A stretch of 64,000 nucleotides of DNA from assembly GCA_051453625.1 (NCBI GenBank), contig JBOZIK010000001.1, positions 255,784,580 to 255,848,579 of the forward strand, in the 5' to 3' direction. The position numbers and the translations under genes were made by a program. The stretch comes from Welwitschia mirabilis (Eukaryota > Gnetophyta > Gnetopsida > Welwitschiales). Positions 22,101 to 34,574 of the stretch are shown here, one piece after another (position 1 is the first letter of the stretch; every line of letters begins with the position of its first letter). The notes under the pieces were generated by a model, which saw only the letters and a list, made by a program, of their open reading frames with translations, did no database searches and was not told the origin of the DNA.

Positions 22101-23983
22101 GTCTATTTATAGGACTTCATGAAAGACTTTAGCTCTAGGCATTTTTCCACATGATTTTGATCATTCATCATCTCATAATTAAGTCATCTGTGATGTACAT
22201 TTACAGGTGATTATCTAATGGTTTTATTGATAATTAACCTTACATATTTCTCCCACATGATTGTGGTCATAGATTCTCTGCCTAAGTAACTTCATCTTAA
22301 TCCATAAGACATCATATTTTCATCTCCATATTGGCTTTATTACCTTAAAGTCCTTGTGTAATTAAATTATATCTTTGTTTATGTGGATAACTTACATTAT
22401 ATTAGCTCAATTATGATCAAAACAATCACATTTATTGTCATCAAATGAAACAACTTCCACATCCAGGTTTTTATCAAAGAATTTGGTATATAGAGATGAA
22501 GTTTAATGGTGGACTCATCTATTCGAGTTCAAACATTTAGTATTAGAACTACATCTTCATTGGCCCTAAATCACATTGTATTCCTCTGGTATCTCTTAGA
22601 ATAGACATCCATTCATGAGTAAGTTGTATCCATCATCATTCAAGAGTAAAATTTATACCAACAGAAGATATTACTACATTCCCCTAAACTTGCAACTTTT
22701 CACTTAAATTTCACCACTTAGAAAAACATATATTTTAGAGTATACTAGTCCATTTTCATTTAATTTCATTAGTTTATTAGAAGTTGATTAGATCTACATT
22801 TACATTACATCTCTATTCACCATTAGGAATATTTACATCATGTTAGAATAAGACATTCCTAACAGAAATTAGCAGTCATAATAAAATTTTCAAATTAACC
22901 TAGACCTACTAGTCTATAACATTCCACATGAAACATATTGAGATATATATTTGAATGGCATCATTACAAGGCATATGACTACATGGTAAAAAAAGACGAT
23001 ATGAATTCAAATCTTTAAGATGTCTTTCATTCAAACTATGACATAGCTATAGCATACACTAGTAGGATGGAGCTAAAATGACCTGTGTCCTAGTCTAAGG
23101 CTATAGTAAAATGGATCATTGTAATGTGTACATTGAAAAATAATTTATTAACAAACTACAAGACAAGATATGTTCTCAATAATATGAGGATTAATTATTA
23201 GCTAAAAGGCTTTGACATTTTGTCATTGTTAATTAACTTATGATGCTTTTCTCTTGAGGTAATAGACCTATGATGTTGTTAATGTGAATTATTGTCTTTT
23301 TCTAATTTATATATGTCCTTGTTGGTATTTGACCCATATAACTATAATCACAAATATTTTTTGAGTTTATCTTTCTAATTAATCTTCAAAACTTCATGCC
23401 AAAATGCATAAGGTATTTACTTTACCTCAATAAAAGCTTAACTTTCTACTTCATTAATACCTTATTTAATTAATGTTTTATAACTGAGAAGTTGTATTAG
23501 TGGTATTTTTAAAATATTTTATTTTTTTTATTCTTTTGGGTGCATGTTGAATATTCAAGATATAATCTAGACCCATTTACCATTAGTTTCTTAAGGATGA
23601 TGTTTTAGATGATTTAAGAAAATTTAAATAGCCTATGGAAAAGAATGAATTAGAATGCAACTAACTGTGATTTCTAATGGTTATCATTTAGGCATGTTTC
23701 ATGCAAATATTATCATTTCAAAATTATTGGATCATGTATTTTACATATGAGCTTTTTATTTATCTTGGAATGTAGTAGTAATATTAGTATAGGATAAGCT
23801 TGTCAATAAAATTATTATAGTTTACCACTATATACATGTGCTAATGCATATTTAAAATCTATTTTAGATAAATATAGTATTCTTGTGAATTTGATATCCC
23901 TAGATTTGATTATCTATTTGNNNNNNNNNNTGTAATCTCTCTCATCACCATCATATTCGACAAAACTTACATTTATGTCTTAT
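19154..23983. other. AT-rich stretch, no gene recognised
   Basis: About 4.8 kb, with 10-N gaps at 20147-20156 and 23921-23930. Stops are frequent in all frames and no transposon protein motif stood out on either strand. The 71-codon frame at 21492-21707 is made of repeated 'tatg/catg' words and is not convincing. A 40-bp tandem duplication is annotated at 21411-21490. Confidence 0.6.
21411..21490. repeat. Exact 40-bp tandem duplication (one mismatch)
   Basis: Two adjacent 40-bp units, each starting tagatctaacaatgccaatc and ending aatagttaac, differ only by one A/G. The near identity in an otherwise decayed region suggests a recent replication slip. Confidence 0.95.
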
Positions 23984-25254
23984 TGTTAATATGTAAAAAT
24001 TGACATTTCTATCAAGTGTTTTAGACCAATTTATTATAAACAAAGACATTAATTTAATTATTTTAATCATAAAATATGTCTTCTGTTGTTTTTAAAATAA
24101 AATTTAAAATTATATTTTTCTCCATGATAATTGCAGATTTTTAGTCATGTTTTGAAATACATGATAGAAGATGAACATAATTTTGCATAAAATAGTGGTG
24201 GCAATGGAGACATGAGGTGGTAACACATAATAATAGCATTGAAGGACATGTAGCAGAGGCACGTGGAAATGGCATTGGAGGCATGTGATGATAGCACCAG
24301 CTGGTAGAGAAATCTAGCTCTAAAGAACATGTGTTAAACTCATTATGATGGAAGTTCTACCTAATGTTATATGACGATCTCCACACAACCTCCACCAAAT
24401 GCTAAATGACTAAGATTCTACCTAATTCTAAAGAAGAGAATCTTATTTACCTAATACTAAATGATGAATATTCTACTTAGTACTAAAATCTAAGAGCTTA
24501 TAACCATTCCTAACCCCCATATGTCCTTATAAAAGGGCATCAAACCCTTCATTATATTCAGTTTTGGCTTAGAGAATTATAGAATCTTGGAGAATCAACT
24601 TCTTATGGCTTTCTAAGCAACTCCTTGGGGGATTGATCTAGTCTTTAAGCATTACTGAGGAGTTATTTCTATTTATTTTTCACTTTTCTATAAAGTTGTT
24701 ACTTTTTGTAATGTGAAAGTTATTTTCCTTTGATTTCAGTTCGTGAGTGATATTATAATTGAAATGCTTAGGTAACTACTTTAATTTCAAGTTTATTTTA
24801 GTTGTGTGAATTCCTTTTGATCACTTAGTTTAAGTCTTTTAATTTCATAGATCTTAAATAGTTTAGAAGTCCTTACTTTTTATTATTATTTTAAGATTAA
24901 AGTGTTAATTATATTCACCATTTATCATATGGTAGATGAGATTATATCCCATGACTTGGACCAAAGGCACTTGATGTTTTAAGTATTTTATAAGAAGATG
25001 GTTAGATAACACTAGAGTGAAGGATTATCTAGGATGAATCAATAATACCTTAAAGCTAGTTTGTTATCCTTCTTTCTCAAGATGAAGTTTAACCCCAAAT
25101 TCTAAAAATTACATCTTTCTCTTTGTTTTCTTAAAATTATAACTTTCATTAAAGTTTAGTGAAATTTTAAACCAATTCTGACGTTATCCCTAAGGAAGAA
25201 TGATAGCTAAGTATAAAATTAGCTTTAATTCTGGTCATTATACAATACTAATTA
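23984..25254 (+). mobile_element. 5' LTR of Athila-like Gypsy element
   Basis: Starts tgttaatatgtaaaaattg and ends near 'caatactaatta', directly before a decayed tRNA-Asp primer site. Its first ~560 bp (U3) match the LTR at 33112 and more weakly 51614. Its last ~560 bp (R/U5) match 35015-35585. It contains a TATA box at 24528 and short direct repeats of 'ctacctaa..gctaaatga' in the U3. Confidence 0.85.
24528..24537 (+). promoter_or_regulatory. TATA box of the LTR promoter
   Basis: tataaaaggg, followed by 'catcaaacccttcatta'. The same box with the same downstream words is found at 33762 and 52130 in the related LTRs, so it is a conserved promoter of the family. Confidence 0.7.
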
Positions 25255-25259
25255 GATTC

Positions 25260-25277
25260 TGATGCCATTGTTAAGGA
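25260..25277 (+). promoter_or_regulatory. Degenerate tRNA-Asp primer binding site
   Basis: tgatgccattgttaagga against tggcgccgttgccgggga: seven differences in 18, every one a C-to-T or G-to-A transition. Position six bases after the LTR end confirms the call. Confidence 0.75.
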
Positions 25278-26460
25278 TAATGACATGATAGGAGCTCAGA
25301 GAAGCACTAGTTTTTATTTTTTTAAGTTGTATATATAGTTCTCATTTCTCCAGTGATGGGTACTGGCCCTTTTTCTTATGACATATGACTAGTTTATTTT
25401 CTTTGTTTTGTATGTTTAGTTTTCTTCTAGTGGTTGGTACTAGTTGTTCTAGTGTTACCTGAACTAGTCAAGCTTGTTCTAAAGTTTATTTTTGATTATT
25501 TTATAGCTTATTTTATGTAGGTTTGATGTTTGTTTATAGGTTTCCTTTGGAGTTTAAAAAAACTTAAAAATCCTAAAAACATTGAATCAAACTTTATGTT
25601 ATGTTATGTTCTTTTCTTTTCTGTTGTATATTCTACATTTTTTTTGGTTTTTGTTTTTGCATTTTTGCTACGTACGTAAAACATTAAAATTCTATTAAAA
25701 ATTTTCTCATAATTTCAATAACATTGGATTTAATTTTATTCATATTTTTCATTTCGTTTCTAATTCATTATGACCCTAATACTATAATGATACCACACGA
25801 GATAGATGAACCTATGTATAAAAACTAAATTTATAACCCATAATCTGACTGGTGCCATCACCTTTCCTCACTAGTGCCATTGTTCTTTTGGCCTAGAAAA
25901 CCTTTAGTTTTTGATAAAACCTTCTATGCAACCTCTAAATACAATTCACTTATAGGCCTTATGAAATCCTACTTGAAAACTATCTGAAACCCACCTGTAA
26001 TCTTCTAAACCTATTCTTACATGACATGGACTCATGAAGAAACTGAAAGGCTAATTCATAATAATATAAACCCCTATAGAAATCACAAAAGAATGTAAGA
26101 AAATAGAAATTGAGCTCGTAATGATCTCCAAAGAAATAAAACCTCATCCTTTTAAAATAATTAAAACGACCAAAACAACTAATAAAATACCTCATCACAA
26201 CAATCACAGTAAAACTTAATGCCCTACTCAACCTCCAAGATTTCTTCAATGGATTTTTATCTAACCAAGAGATGCTAAATAGATTAATAACCTACTATTT
26301 TTCTTAAAAATTAGCTAAATAACAAGTTGCCTTTATTGTTTCTGCTAATTAACTTAAGTAAAACCTTTATGATTACCTCTTACCACAAAGCCTAGGAATA
26401 CCCTCTTGCATAGTGCTACCATCCATTAACCAGAGGATAGAATTCAAACCCTCCACCATC

Positions 26461-26782
26461 CAACTCTTTTCTCATTTCTGTGGATTAGATTCTAAGGACT
26501 TATACCTTCATCTCAAAGAATTAAAGTGTGTTCTATCAATTGTTCCTTAGTACCCCAACACTCATGATGCACTCAAGTTTATTCTATTTTCCTTTTCCTT
26601 GAAATAAAAGATGAAATCATAGTTATACACTATAAAACCATTCCCTATTACAAATTAGGTAAACTTGAGCAAAGCTTTTATCTCCAAATTCTTTCCTAAT
26701 CACAAGACAAATGCCCTAAGGAAAGAAATCATGAAATTTCAACAAAAATATCATGAAACTTTTTTCAGACCTAAGAATGATT
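26461..26782 (+). pseudogene. Gypsy gag (retrotransposon gag domain) remnant
   Basis: A single frame from 26461 reads QLFSHFCGLDSKDLYLHLKE, then LKCVLSIVP, DALKFILFSFSLK, INLSKAFISKFFPNHKTNAL and RKEIMKFQQKYHETFF, with five stops. It follows the plant Gypsy gag pattern 'F.G...edPy.HL..F..vc', 'lrL.lFpfSLkd.A..WL' and 'FL.kFFP..kT..lr..I..F.Q...E'. The usual WL is lost. It lies about 1.2 kb downstream of the LTR, as in Athila elements. Confidence 0.8.
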
Positions 26783-26879
26783 TAAATACCTTTTATTAAA
26801 ATGTTCCTAACATGGTATTGAGCCTAGTAGAAACATAAGTTTTTTCTATAAAAGGTTGTTCACCAATAACTGTCAATTA

Positions 26880-27215
26880 GTTAAGATAATGGTATGAAGA
26901 AATTTTCTTAGCTTGCCCTTAGATGAGGTTTGGGAGTACTTAGAAATAATAGATAAGAACTTTAAAAATTTGGGAAAACCTATTGAACCCTTAAGATTAC
27001 ATCATCCAATTAGGTCAATTGTTTTTAAGATTTCTAAAAATTTTGAGATGAATAGAAAAATAGATGAATTAGCAAATAAATTAAAATTGTTGATCACCTT
27101 ATCATCTCCCTCATCCATGATCACTAAGCCTAAATGTTTGATTTGCTACATTAATACCCATGAAACTACTGAATTCCCCTCCATTCTTCTATTTCAAAAC
27201 ATAGTTAATAAGTAG
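26880..27215 (+). pseudogene. Gypsy gag C-terminus with degenerate zinc knuckle
   Basis: The open stretch 26913-27215 reads LDEVWEYLEIIDKNFKNLGK, then NRKIDELANKLKLL and CLICYINTHETTEFPS. The last is a CCHC knuckle (C-x2-C-x4-H-x4-C) whose final cysteine has become phenylalanine, so it could not bind zinc or RNA normally. The frame ends at a TAG. It follows the gag domain after one shift. Confidence 0.7.
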
Positions 27216-28049
27216 GTAAACACGATAGGGCAACAATGGAAAAATCCTAAGAACAATCCTTACTCAAATACTTATAACCCTGGTTAGTAAAATCATCCTA
27301 ATTTCTCTTAGAAGTAAGAAAATAACCACAATAAAATTATCAGCCTAAAAACTCTTTTTCCTCATCATTCTAATCTTATCTTTCATCATCAAACCATCAA
27401 ACGACTTCATATAACCCAGTAGAGGAAACCATCAAAAAGTTTATAAAATCATAACCTTAAATAAATTAAAGACTTTAATAGAGAATACATTAAATCCAAT
27501 AAACTATCACCCACATCCTTTCATCAATAAACCAAAGGAAAACAAGGAAACCTCCTAAAGGTACCCAATTAAACCTAAAATAAATTAGGCTTACTAAAGA
27601 AGGGGAAGAACACTCAAAAGAAACTAAGTGTATACATCTTGGGAGTGAGAAAAAGCTAAAAAATCCACATATAGAAAATAAGCCTAAGGAAAAATAAGAC
27701 CCCATAGAAAACAAGAAAAAGGATAAGAATGAAGATCCATTACCCATATAGAAAGAACCCTTACCATATCCTCAATAACTTAGGAAGGACAACATAATGA
27801 AAAACCAATTAGAGGTTCTAGAAGTTTTTAAGGAAGTTAAATAAACATTCTTTTCTTAAAAGCCTTTAAGCAAGTATCTTTTAATAAATTTCTTAAAGAC
27901 TTGTGCATTTCCAAAAGATGTATGAATGTGAAAAGTAAAGCTCTCCTAGCTCAATAAATAAGCATAATTCTCCAAAATCAATTTCCACCAAAATATAAAG
28001 ACCATGGGTGTTCCACAATTGTAATTACTATAGGTAATAAACAACTCAA
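27216..28049. other. Gag-protease linker, decayed
   Basis: Lys/Asn/Glu-coding low-complexity sequence with many stops, as in the linker between gag and protease of Athila-like elements. No separate gene is seen. The 85-codon minus frame here (27490-27747) is a shadow. Confidence 0.5.
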
Positions 28050-28260
28050 TCAAGCCTTATTAGAATTAGAAGCTAGTGCAAACTTGCTTTCCTATAAAAC
28101 CTATAAAGAATTAGGCTTAAAAGAACATAAAACTCCAAATCTAATTAGCATAAAACTCTATTAAAATGCCATTATGAGTCGTATAGGATGTTATCCTTAG
28201 AGTTGATAGTTACTACTTTCCAATAGAGTTTATGCTTTGGACATGTAGAATTCAATGAAC
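28050..28260 (+). pseudogene. Gypsy aspartic protease remnant
   Basis: Reads LELEASANLLSYKTYKELGL, corresponding to 'LDLGASvNLLPysvY..LGL' in plant Gypsy proteases. The active-site D-L-G-A-S has become E-L-E-A-S, so the catalytic aspartate and glycine are lost. It is followed by DVILRVDSYYFPIEF ('gvveDVlVkVd.fyfPvdF'). Confidence 0.75.
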
Positions 28261-28328
28261 TAATCAATTCTCGCTATATTAAGAAGACTGATCTTAGCAA
28301 CCTCAAATGTATTAATCAATTATAGAAT

Positions 28329-28375
28329 GGATTAATGAAAATTTCCTTTAGCAACATGATCATAGAACTAAACAT
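28329..28375 (+). repeat. 47-bp direct repeat flanking an assembly gap (left)
   Basis: Identical base for base to 28855-28901. The 479-N gap begins immediately after it, which suggests that two overlapping contig ends were not merged. Confidence 0.95.
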
Positions 28376-28854
28376 NNNNNNNNNNNNNNNNNNNNNNNNN
28401 NNNNNNNNNNNNNNNNNNNNNNNNNNNNNNNNNNNNNNNNNNNNNNNNNNNNNNNNNNNNNNNNNNNNNNNNNNNNNNNNNNNNNNNNNNNNNNNNNNNN
28501 NNNNNNNNNNNNNNNNNNNNNNNNNNNNNNNNNNNNNNNNNNNNNNNNNNNNNNNNNNNNNNNNNNNNNNNNNNNNNNNNNNNNNNNNNNNNNNNNNNNN
28601 NNNNNNNNNNNNNNNNNNNNNNNNNNNNNNNNNNNNNNNNNNNNNNNNNNNNNNNNNNNNNNNNNNNNNNNNNNNNNNNNNNNNNNNNNNNNNNNNNNNN
28701 NNNNNNNNNNNNNNNNNNNNNNNNNNNNNNNNNNNNNNNNNNNNNNNNNNNNNNNNNNNNNNNNNNNNNNNNNNNNNNNNNNNNNNNNNNNNNNNNNNNN
28801 NNNNNNNNNNNNNNNNNNNNNNNNNNNNNNNNNNNNNNNNNNNNNNNNNNNNNN

Positions 28855-28901
28855 GGATTAATGAAAATTTCCTTTAGCAACATGATCATAGAACTAAACA
28901 T
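28855..28901 (+). repeat. 47-bp direct repeat flanking an assembly gap (right)
   Basis: Right-hand member of the pair described at 28329-28375; it begins at the first base after the gap. Confidence 0.95.
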
Positions 28902-29279
28902 TTTGAATTCCATGAGGTTGCCATCAAATGATGAAGGGGTAGAGCATGTGGATAGGATAGAAACCCCTTTTGAAAAATAAGAATTCTCTTCCACTCTCCT
29001 AAAAATAATGACTTAGAAGAAGAATCATTTCCTATCCTTTAAAATAAAATCAACCTAGAACTTAAACCCTTTCTCAGTGATCTGAAATACACTTTCTTAG
29101 GAGATAACTCCACTCTTTTGATAGTCATAAATTCTTCCTTAACCTTGTCTCAAGAATCTCAATTACTTAGACTCTTAGGGAAGAATAGAAAACAACAAAG
29201 TAGACCCTATCGAATATTAGGGGTATTAATTCTAACTTTTACATGCATCATATCTATTTAGAAGATAATGTTAAACTTA

Positions 29280-30010
29280 AGAGAATCCCAAAGACAAATA
29301 AACTTAACCTTAAGGGAGGTAATCAAAAATGAGGTGATTAAACTTCTCACTAATGAGACTATCTACCCTATTTCAGATAGAAAATGAATTAGTCCAATGT
29401 AGATCATGACTACAAAAGAAATAATTGAACTTATTCCTAACAAGCATAATGAACTTATTCCTACTAGACCTGCAGTAAAATGGAGCATGTGGATCGACTA
29501 CAAAAACCTAAATGCTATCTCAAGAAAATTCCACTTTCTTCTGTCTTTCTCTAACCAAATCCTAGAACAACTTATAGGTCATTCATTTTAATGTTTCTTA
29601 GATAGGTACTTAGGTTGTAATCTAATTGAATATACCCCTAAGGATGAGAACAAAATTACCTTCACTTGCTCCTATGGAACATTTGCCTACAAACGAATGC
29701 TCTTTTGTCTATGCAGTGCACCTGCTACTTTTTAATGTTGCATGTTCAGGATATTCTTTGACTTATTAGATGTCAAAATATTCATGGATTACTTCTTAGT
29801 CTATGTAATCTTTTTTAACCACTGCTTGAACAACTTAGAACATGTTCTTCAGTAATGTATTGAAAAACACCTTATGCTCAACTAGGAGAAATGCCATTTT
29901 ATGGTTAATCAAGGTATAGTTTTAGAATACATCATCTCTAAGAATGTAATCCAAGTAGATCTTGCTAAGGTTTCTCTAATCATGCACCTACCAACTCCTT
30001 AAAAAACGAG
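29280..30010 (+). pseudogene. Gypsy (Athila-like) reverse transcriptase remnant
   Basis: The open piece 29406-29591 and its continuation read WSMWIDYKNLNAISRKFHFL, ILEQLIGHSF, FLDRYLGCNLIEYTPKDENK, ITFTCSYGTFAYKRMLFCLC and SAPATF, an excellent match to the plant Gypsy RT palm/fingers (for example 'FLDGYSGYNQI' and 'PFGLCNAPATF'). The catalytic YMDD-type motif near 29780 is FMDYF, with the second aspartate lost. Then come LNNLEHVLQ and MLN-stop-EKCHFMVNQGIVL, diagnostic wording of the Athila lineage. Several Gln/Trp codons are now stops. Confidence 0.9.
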
Positions 30011-30289
30011 ATATCAGATCTTTCTTAGGACATGTAGGATATTATAAAAGATTTATTAAGGATTTCAGTAAAATATCTAAGCCATTCTATGATCTTTTAA
30101 GCAAAGACACCATTTTTAACTAGAATCCTAAATGTCAATAAGCTTTTAAATAGCTTAAAGAAAAACTAACTTCCATCCCAATCATTCAACCACCTGACTA
30201 GAAGTTATCTTTTAAGATTAGTGTGACGCTAATGATTATGTACTTAAGGCTATTTTAGGATAAAGGATAGACTAAAAAACCCAACCATG

Positions 30290-30560
30290 ATTTATTATGT
30301 AAGTAAAAATTTAAATGAAAATTCATTAAACTACACCATTATGAAAAAAGAGCTACTGACTATAGTCTTTTACTTAGAGAAATATATGCAATAACTTTTA
30401 GAATCTAAGAAAATTATCTATATTGATCATTCGACCCTTAGATATATCTTTTCTATGAAGGATTCAAAACCAAGATAATTTGACTTTAAAATTATAAATA
30501 AAAAGGATTTTAATGTATTTGTTAATCACAGTTTCTAATTAACTCAAGAGGATTTGTAAA
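30290..30560 (+). pseudogene. Gypsy RNase H remnant
   Basis: Reads NYTIMKKELLTIVFYLEKY (family 'NYtttEKELLAvVyal.KF') then ESKKIIYIDHSTLRYIF and DSKPR ('skv.vytDHaaLkyll...daKpRL'). The TEKE glutamate is changed to lysine (IMKKE). It follows RT in the normal Gypsy order. Confidence 0.85.
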
Positions 30561-30779
30561 TGTTCCTTATCATTAATGACACCTTCCCAAATGATTACCT
30601 CTTTTCAGTTAAGGAAGCACCTTGGTTTATAGATATTTCCAACTATTTAGTATTCAAAATCATCCCCTCTCACTAGACCATCAATGATAAAAAGAGATTT
30701 CTAAGTTAAGTCAAGTACTTTTTCTGGGATATCCCATATCTTTTTAGATATTGTCTAGACCAAGTCATTTGCAAACGTA

Positions 30780-31560
30780 TCCCTCAAACTGACATGCATG
30801 ACATACTTAAACATTACCATTCTAAGGCTTGTAGGAATTACTAAACCAATAAAACTACTACAAAAATCCTTTGGTTTTTATTGGCTATCTATTTTTAAAG
30901 ACTCCTATCTTTATTGTAAATATTGTGATAATTGTCAAAGGTTAGGAAATATTTTGTGAAAACAAATAATGCCCTTAAACCCCATCCTTATTGTTGAACC
31001 CTTAAACATTTGGAGAATTAATTTTTAGGGTCTTTATCCATTATTAAATGGGCATCAGTACATTATCATCTATGTTGACTATATAACTGAATCCATTGAA
31101 GCTTACACTTATTGAATAAACAATGGTTAAATTCTTTAAATAAAATACCTTAACATGCTTTAGTTTCTCACATGTTTTAATTAGTAATGGAGAAACACAC
31201 TTGTAGAATAAAATATTTAACAATCTACTTACTAAATATAGGGGTACACACAAAGTCACAACATTGTACCACCCTTAAACAAGTGACTAAGTTAAATTTA
31301 CGAATACGAAACTTAAGAAAGTCTTACAAAAGGTAGTTAATTAAATACAAAAAGAAAACTACTCTTTCAAAGTCAACGATGTTTTATGAGCATATCGGAC
31401 TGCTTACAAGAATCCATTAAGGATGTCACTATTTAGATTAGTCTATGAAAAAGCTTATCATCTACCTGTAGAACTTGAGCATAAATCTTGCTTGGTGATT
31501 AAAAACATGAACTTAAATTTGAAGTTATAAAAAAAATAGGGTCATACAACTTAATGAATT
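30780..31560 (+). pseudogene. Gypsy integrase remnant
   Basis: The zinc-binding part is represented by HDILKHYHSKACRNY near 30800. The core reads ASVHYHLC near 31050 and KYRGTHKVTTLYHP-stop-TS near 31240, with the catalytic region broken. Then LXAYRTAYKNPLRMSLFRLV (X = stop) and YEKAYHLPVELEHKSC at 31390-31490 are an almost perfect match to 'WAYRTAyKTPiGmSPyrLVYGKacHLPVElEHkA' of Athila-type integrases. Its order after RNase H marks the element as Ty3/Gypsy. Confidence 0.9.
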
Positions 31561-31895
31561 AGACAAAATCAGAAATGACTCCTATAGAAACATGAGAATA
31601 AACAAAGAGAGGATGAATAAAATTCATAATCAACATATCTTTAAAAAAACTTTCAAAGAGGAAGACCTATTTCTACTTTATAACTCATGCTTACATTTTT
31701 TTCCCATGCAAACTAGTAGCTAAGTGGAAAGGACCATTCTTAATAAAGAAGGCTTTGCCTCATGGAGTATTTCTCATAGACAATCCCAAAATTAACCAAC
31801 TATTTTAAGTCAATGGACATCACCTTAAATACTATCATTCACCTATTCTAGTGATTTATGAATTCATGAGGCTTACTAATTTAAATTAAAGGCAC
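31561..31895 (+). pseudogene. Integrase C-terminal region remnant
   Basis: Reads FFPCKLVAKWKGPFLIKKAL, then PHGVFLIDNPKINQLF-stop-VNGHHLKYY. This corresponds to 'pGKLrSrWsGPF.v..v.phGaveI.....f.VNGqRLKhY', the normal end of the Gypsy polyprotein. Confidence 0.8.
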
Positions 31896-33098
31896 TTAAA
31901 ACAAAAACCAATAATAAGCCACTGCGTCATCACCTAAGTAATGGTCGAGATCGAGTTTACTTAGGGATTTTTAAGGAAAAGTATGCTTATTTTAAATATG
32001 TTAATTAAGAAAACATTCTCTTAGGATATCTTAATCTAGAAAAACATGGTTGGAAACATGGAATTTACCTTCGCATGTATTCCTTAAGTAAAAATTCTTT
32101 AAAGGGGATAAGATTTGTTTTAACTAGGCTAATGAGATAATGACCCCTTAATGTGCATAAAAATGACTAGGGGAAGATGAAGAAAAGAAAATAATATATC
32201 TCTTCTTTAAAAGCATGTAATATTAATCACTTATTTGGGTTTAGTTAATTACATTGAGGCTATAGATACCTACTAGTAATGCAGCTCTAATGATCTAATT
32301 GTCACATCCTCAACTGCATCAAGGGTGAATGCTCAATATAATTTAAAGGCTTAAAACTTAGGGCATATGTGAAGGTAGAAACAAAAAATAAATGAATGAA
32401 AAAGATGGAAATCAGAGACTTTATGAAAACTATTGTCTCTTAACCTTCATACTTAGAATTTGCATTGATTTCTTAACTTCATATAAGTGAATTGGTTAAA
32501 ACTTACTTGGTTGATATCACAATCCATTAAAAATACAAAAATATAATAAAGAGATGATAACTTTGAATAGCTCACTTGTTTATTCATCAGTTCATGATTT
32601 AAAGTTCATCTAATGCATTTATCACCTCCATTTCACTCCATTTCACTCCACCTTGCTTCGTCATCATTTCATGATAAATAATTCCTAGGCATAAATTAGT
32701 TTTATCGATTAACCTTCCACTTAGCATTGTTTCACTATAGATAGTTTTTTTTCTTTTCTTTAGATTTTTGTGGTAATTTTTCTTTTCACTTAGCTTAATT
32801 ATAACATTTTGCATGGTTTTAATAAAAGAACTCTTTATGATTCCTATAGACGTATGTTCTCAAATGAATTAAAATTTATTCACCGTAAACTTTGAGAATA
32901 AATTTTAGTTTTGGTTAGGGGGTTTTAGCATCTCAATTTTAATTAAAAAAATTTTCTTTGATACCTTAAAAACATAAAATGGGTTATAAAACTTTTCAAT
33001 TTATATCATTCACACATTTGAGTTATTTTGACATAGATAATTTTTCCATGTTTACCCATTTCATTATTGACTTTTTACTAAAGGAACTAGTAAAATAC
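31896..33098. other. 3' untranslated interior of the Athila-like element
   Basis: About 1.2 kb between the end of pol and the polypurine tract. Intact Athila elements often carry an env-like ORF here; I see none, and the short frames present (for example 32599-32814, minus) have no recognisable features. Confidence 0.6.
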
Positions 33099-33111
33099 TG
33101 GTGAGGGGGAG
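33098..33111 (+). promoter_or_regulatory. Polypurine tract
   Basis: tggtgagggggag directly precedes the tgttaacatg start of the LTR, exactly where plus-strand priming occurs. It confirms the plus orientation of the element. Confidence 0.85.
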
Positions 33112-34570
33112 TGTTAACATGTAAAAATTAACATTCATATTAAGTGTTTTAGGCTAATTTATTGTAAATAAAGACTTTAATTTTATTATTTTAATCATAA
33201 AATATGCTTCTATTATTTTTAAAATAAATTTCATATTATGATTTTCTCTATGATTATTGCAGATCTTTAGTCATGTTTTAAGACACATGACAAAAGATGG
33301 ACATAATTGTGCACAAAATAATGGTGGCAATGAAGACATGAGGTGGTAAAACATAGTAATAACATTGGAAGAAATGTGATAGAGGCATGTGGAGGTGGAA
33401 TTGGATACATATGATAATAGCACCAGTTGATAGAGGAATTCAGCTTCAAAGAACATGTGTTAAACTCATCATGACAAAAATTCTACCTAATGCTATATGA
33501 TGATCTCCATCAGATACTACAAGACAACCTCCACCAAATGCTAAATGATAAAGATACTACTTAATGCTAGAGGACAGAATCTTATCTACCTAACACTACA
33601 AGACAACCTCTACCAAATGCTATAAGATAGAATCTTATCTAACTAATGTTAAATGATGAAGATTCTACCTAACGCTATAAGCCAAGAGCTTGTAACCATT
33701 CCTCTTCTACCTAACGCTACAAGCCAACATCTTATAACCACTCCTCATCCTTATCTTTTCCTATAAAAGGGCCTTGAACCCTTCATTATATTCATCTTTT
33801 TTGTTGGCTTATCATGGGAAAGACCTAGAGGCTTGAATGTTATGATGCTCTAATACTCTTTCTTAAGGGCAAAATGCTCAAGGCTAGTTAAGAAGTTCTT
33901 CTTTTTGTTCTTCTCTAATTGGTGTAATGTATTTCTTTAAGTTTGAATAAAGAATTAGCATGAATCCTTTAATTGTTGATGCACAATCTTATGTGGTATT
34001 AGTAATATTTAGATAGGACTAGTTCTTAAAATAGGTTTTTTTTCCTACTATTAATAATCAAAAATGGTATTAGTAATATTTAAATAAGATTATTTAATTA
34101 TTAAGCTCTTTTAAACTATGTGAGTTATTTTATGTTACTTTTGTAATTTATAATTCCTATTGTTTGATGTATATTATGCAATAAGATTCATACTTTTCAT
34201 GCTTATAAAGGATTGTGAAGTATCGAGAGGACTTGATAACTCACCAACGCTCATGTGGTGGATGAGATTATGCCTCCACGCTGAGCCTTAATGACTTTAT
34301 GATTTAGTGCATGTTTCAAATATAAGAATCTTTGAAGCACAAGAGGAGAGTTGGATAAATTGCTAAATCCTTAGAGCATTTTCGTTTCCTTGCATTGCTA
34401 ATTGAAGATCACTTTATTTCTATCAACTTATGATTTTATTTTGTTTGAGTTTTGATTATAAGTATAATAATATTCTATTTTTTGATTAATTTACCTCCTA
34501 TGTCCTTGTGGAAGAACAATATTAAGTGTTTCATTTAGTTTAAATCTAGACATTTTACTACAATTAATAA
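33112..34570 (+). mobile_element. 3' LTR with foreign R/U5 (chimeric)
   Basis: Begins tgttaacatgtaaaaatt after the polypurine tract and matches the 5' LTR through the U3 and the TATA box (tataaaagg, 33762-33770), up to 'cttcattatattca'. Beyond that it departs from the 5' LTR and only short blocks such as 'ggtggatgagattatgcctcca' remain similar. It ends beside its own decayed primer site, so it is also positioned as a 5' LTR. U3 contains tandem 'ctacctaacgctacaagcc' units (33480-33750). Confidence 0.75.
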
Positions 34571-34574
34571 ATTT

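Noticed and set aside
24145-24330. 61-codon minus ORF, with relatives at 33267-33456
   Set aside because: Lies in the U3 of related LTRs on the opposite strand; similarity reflects LTR homology, not a gene.
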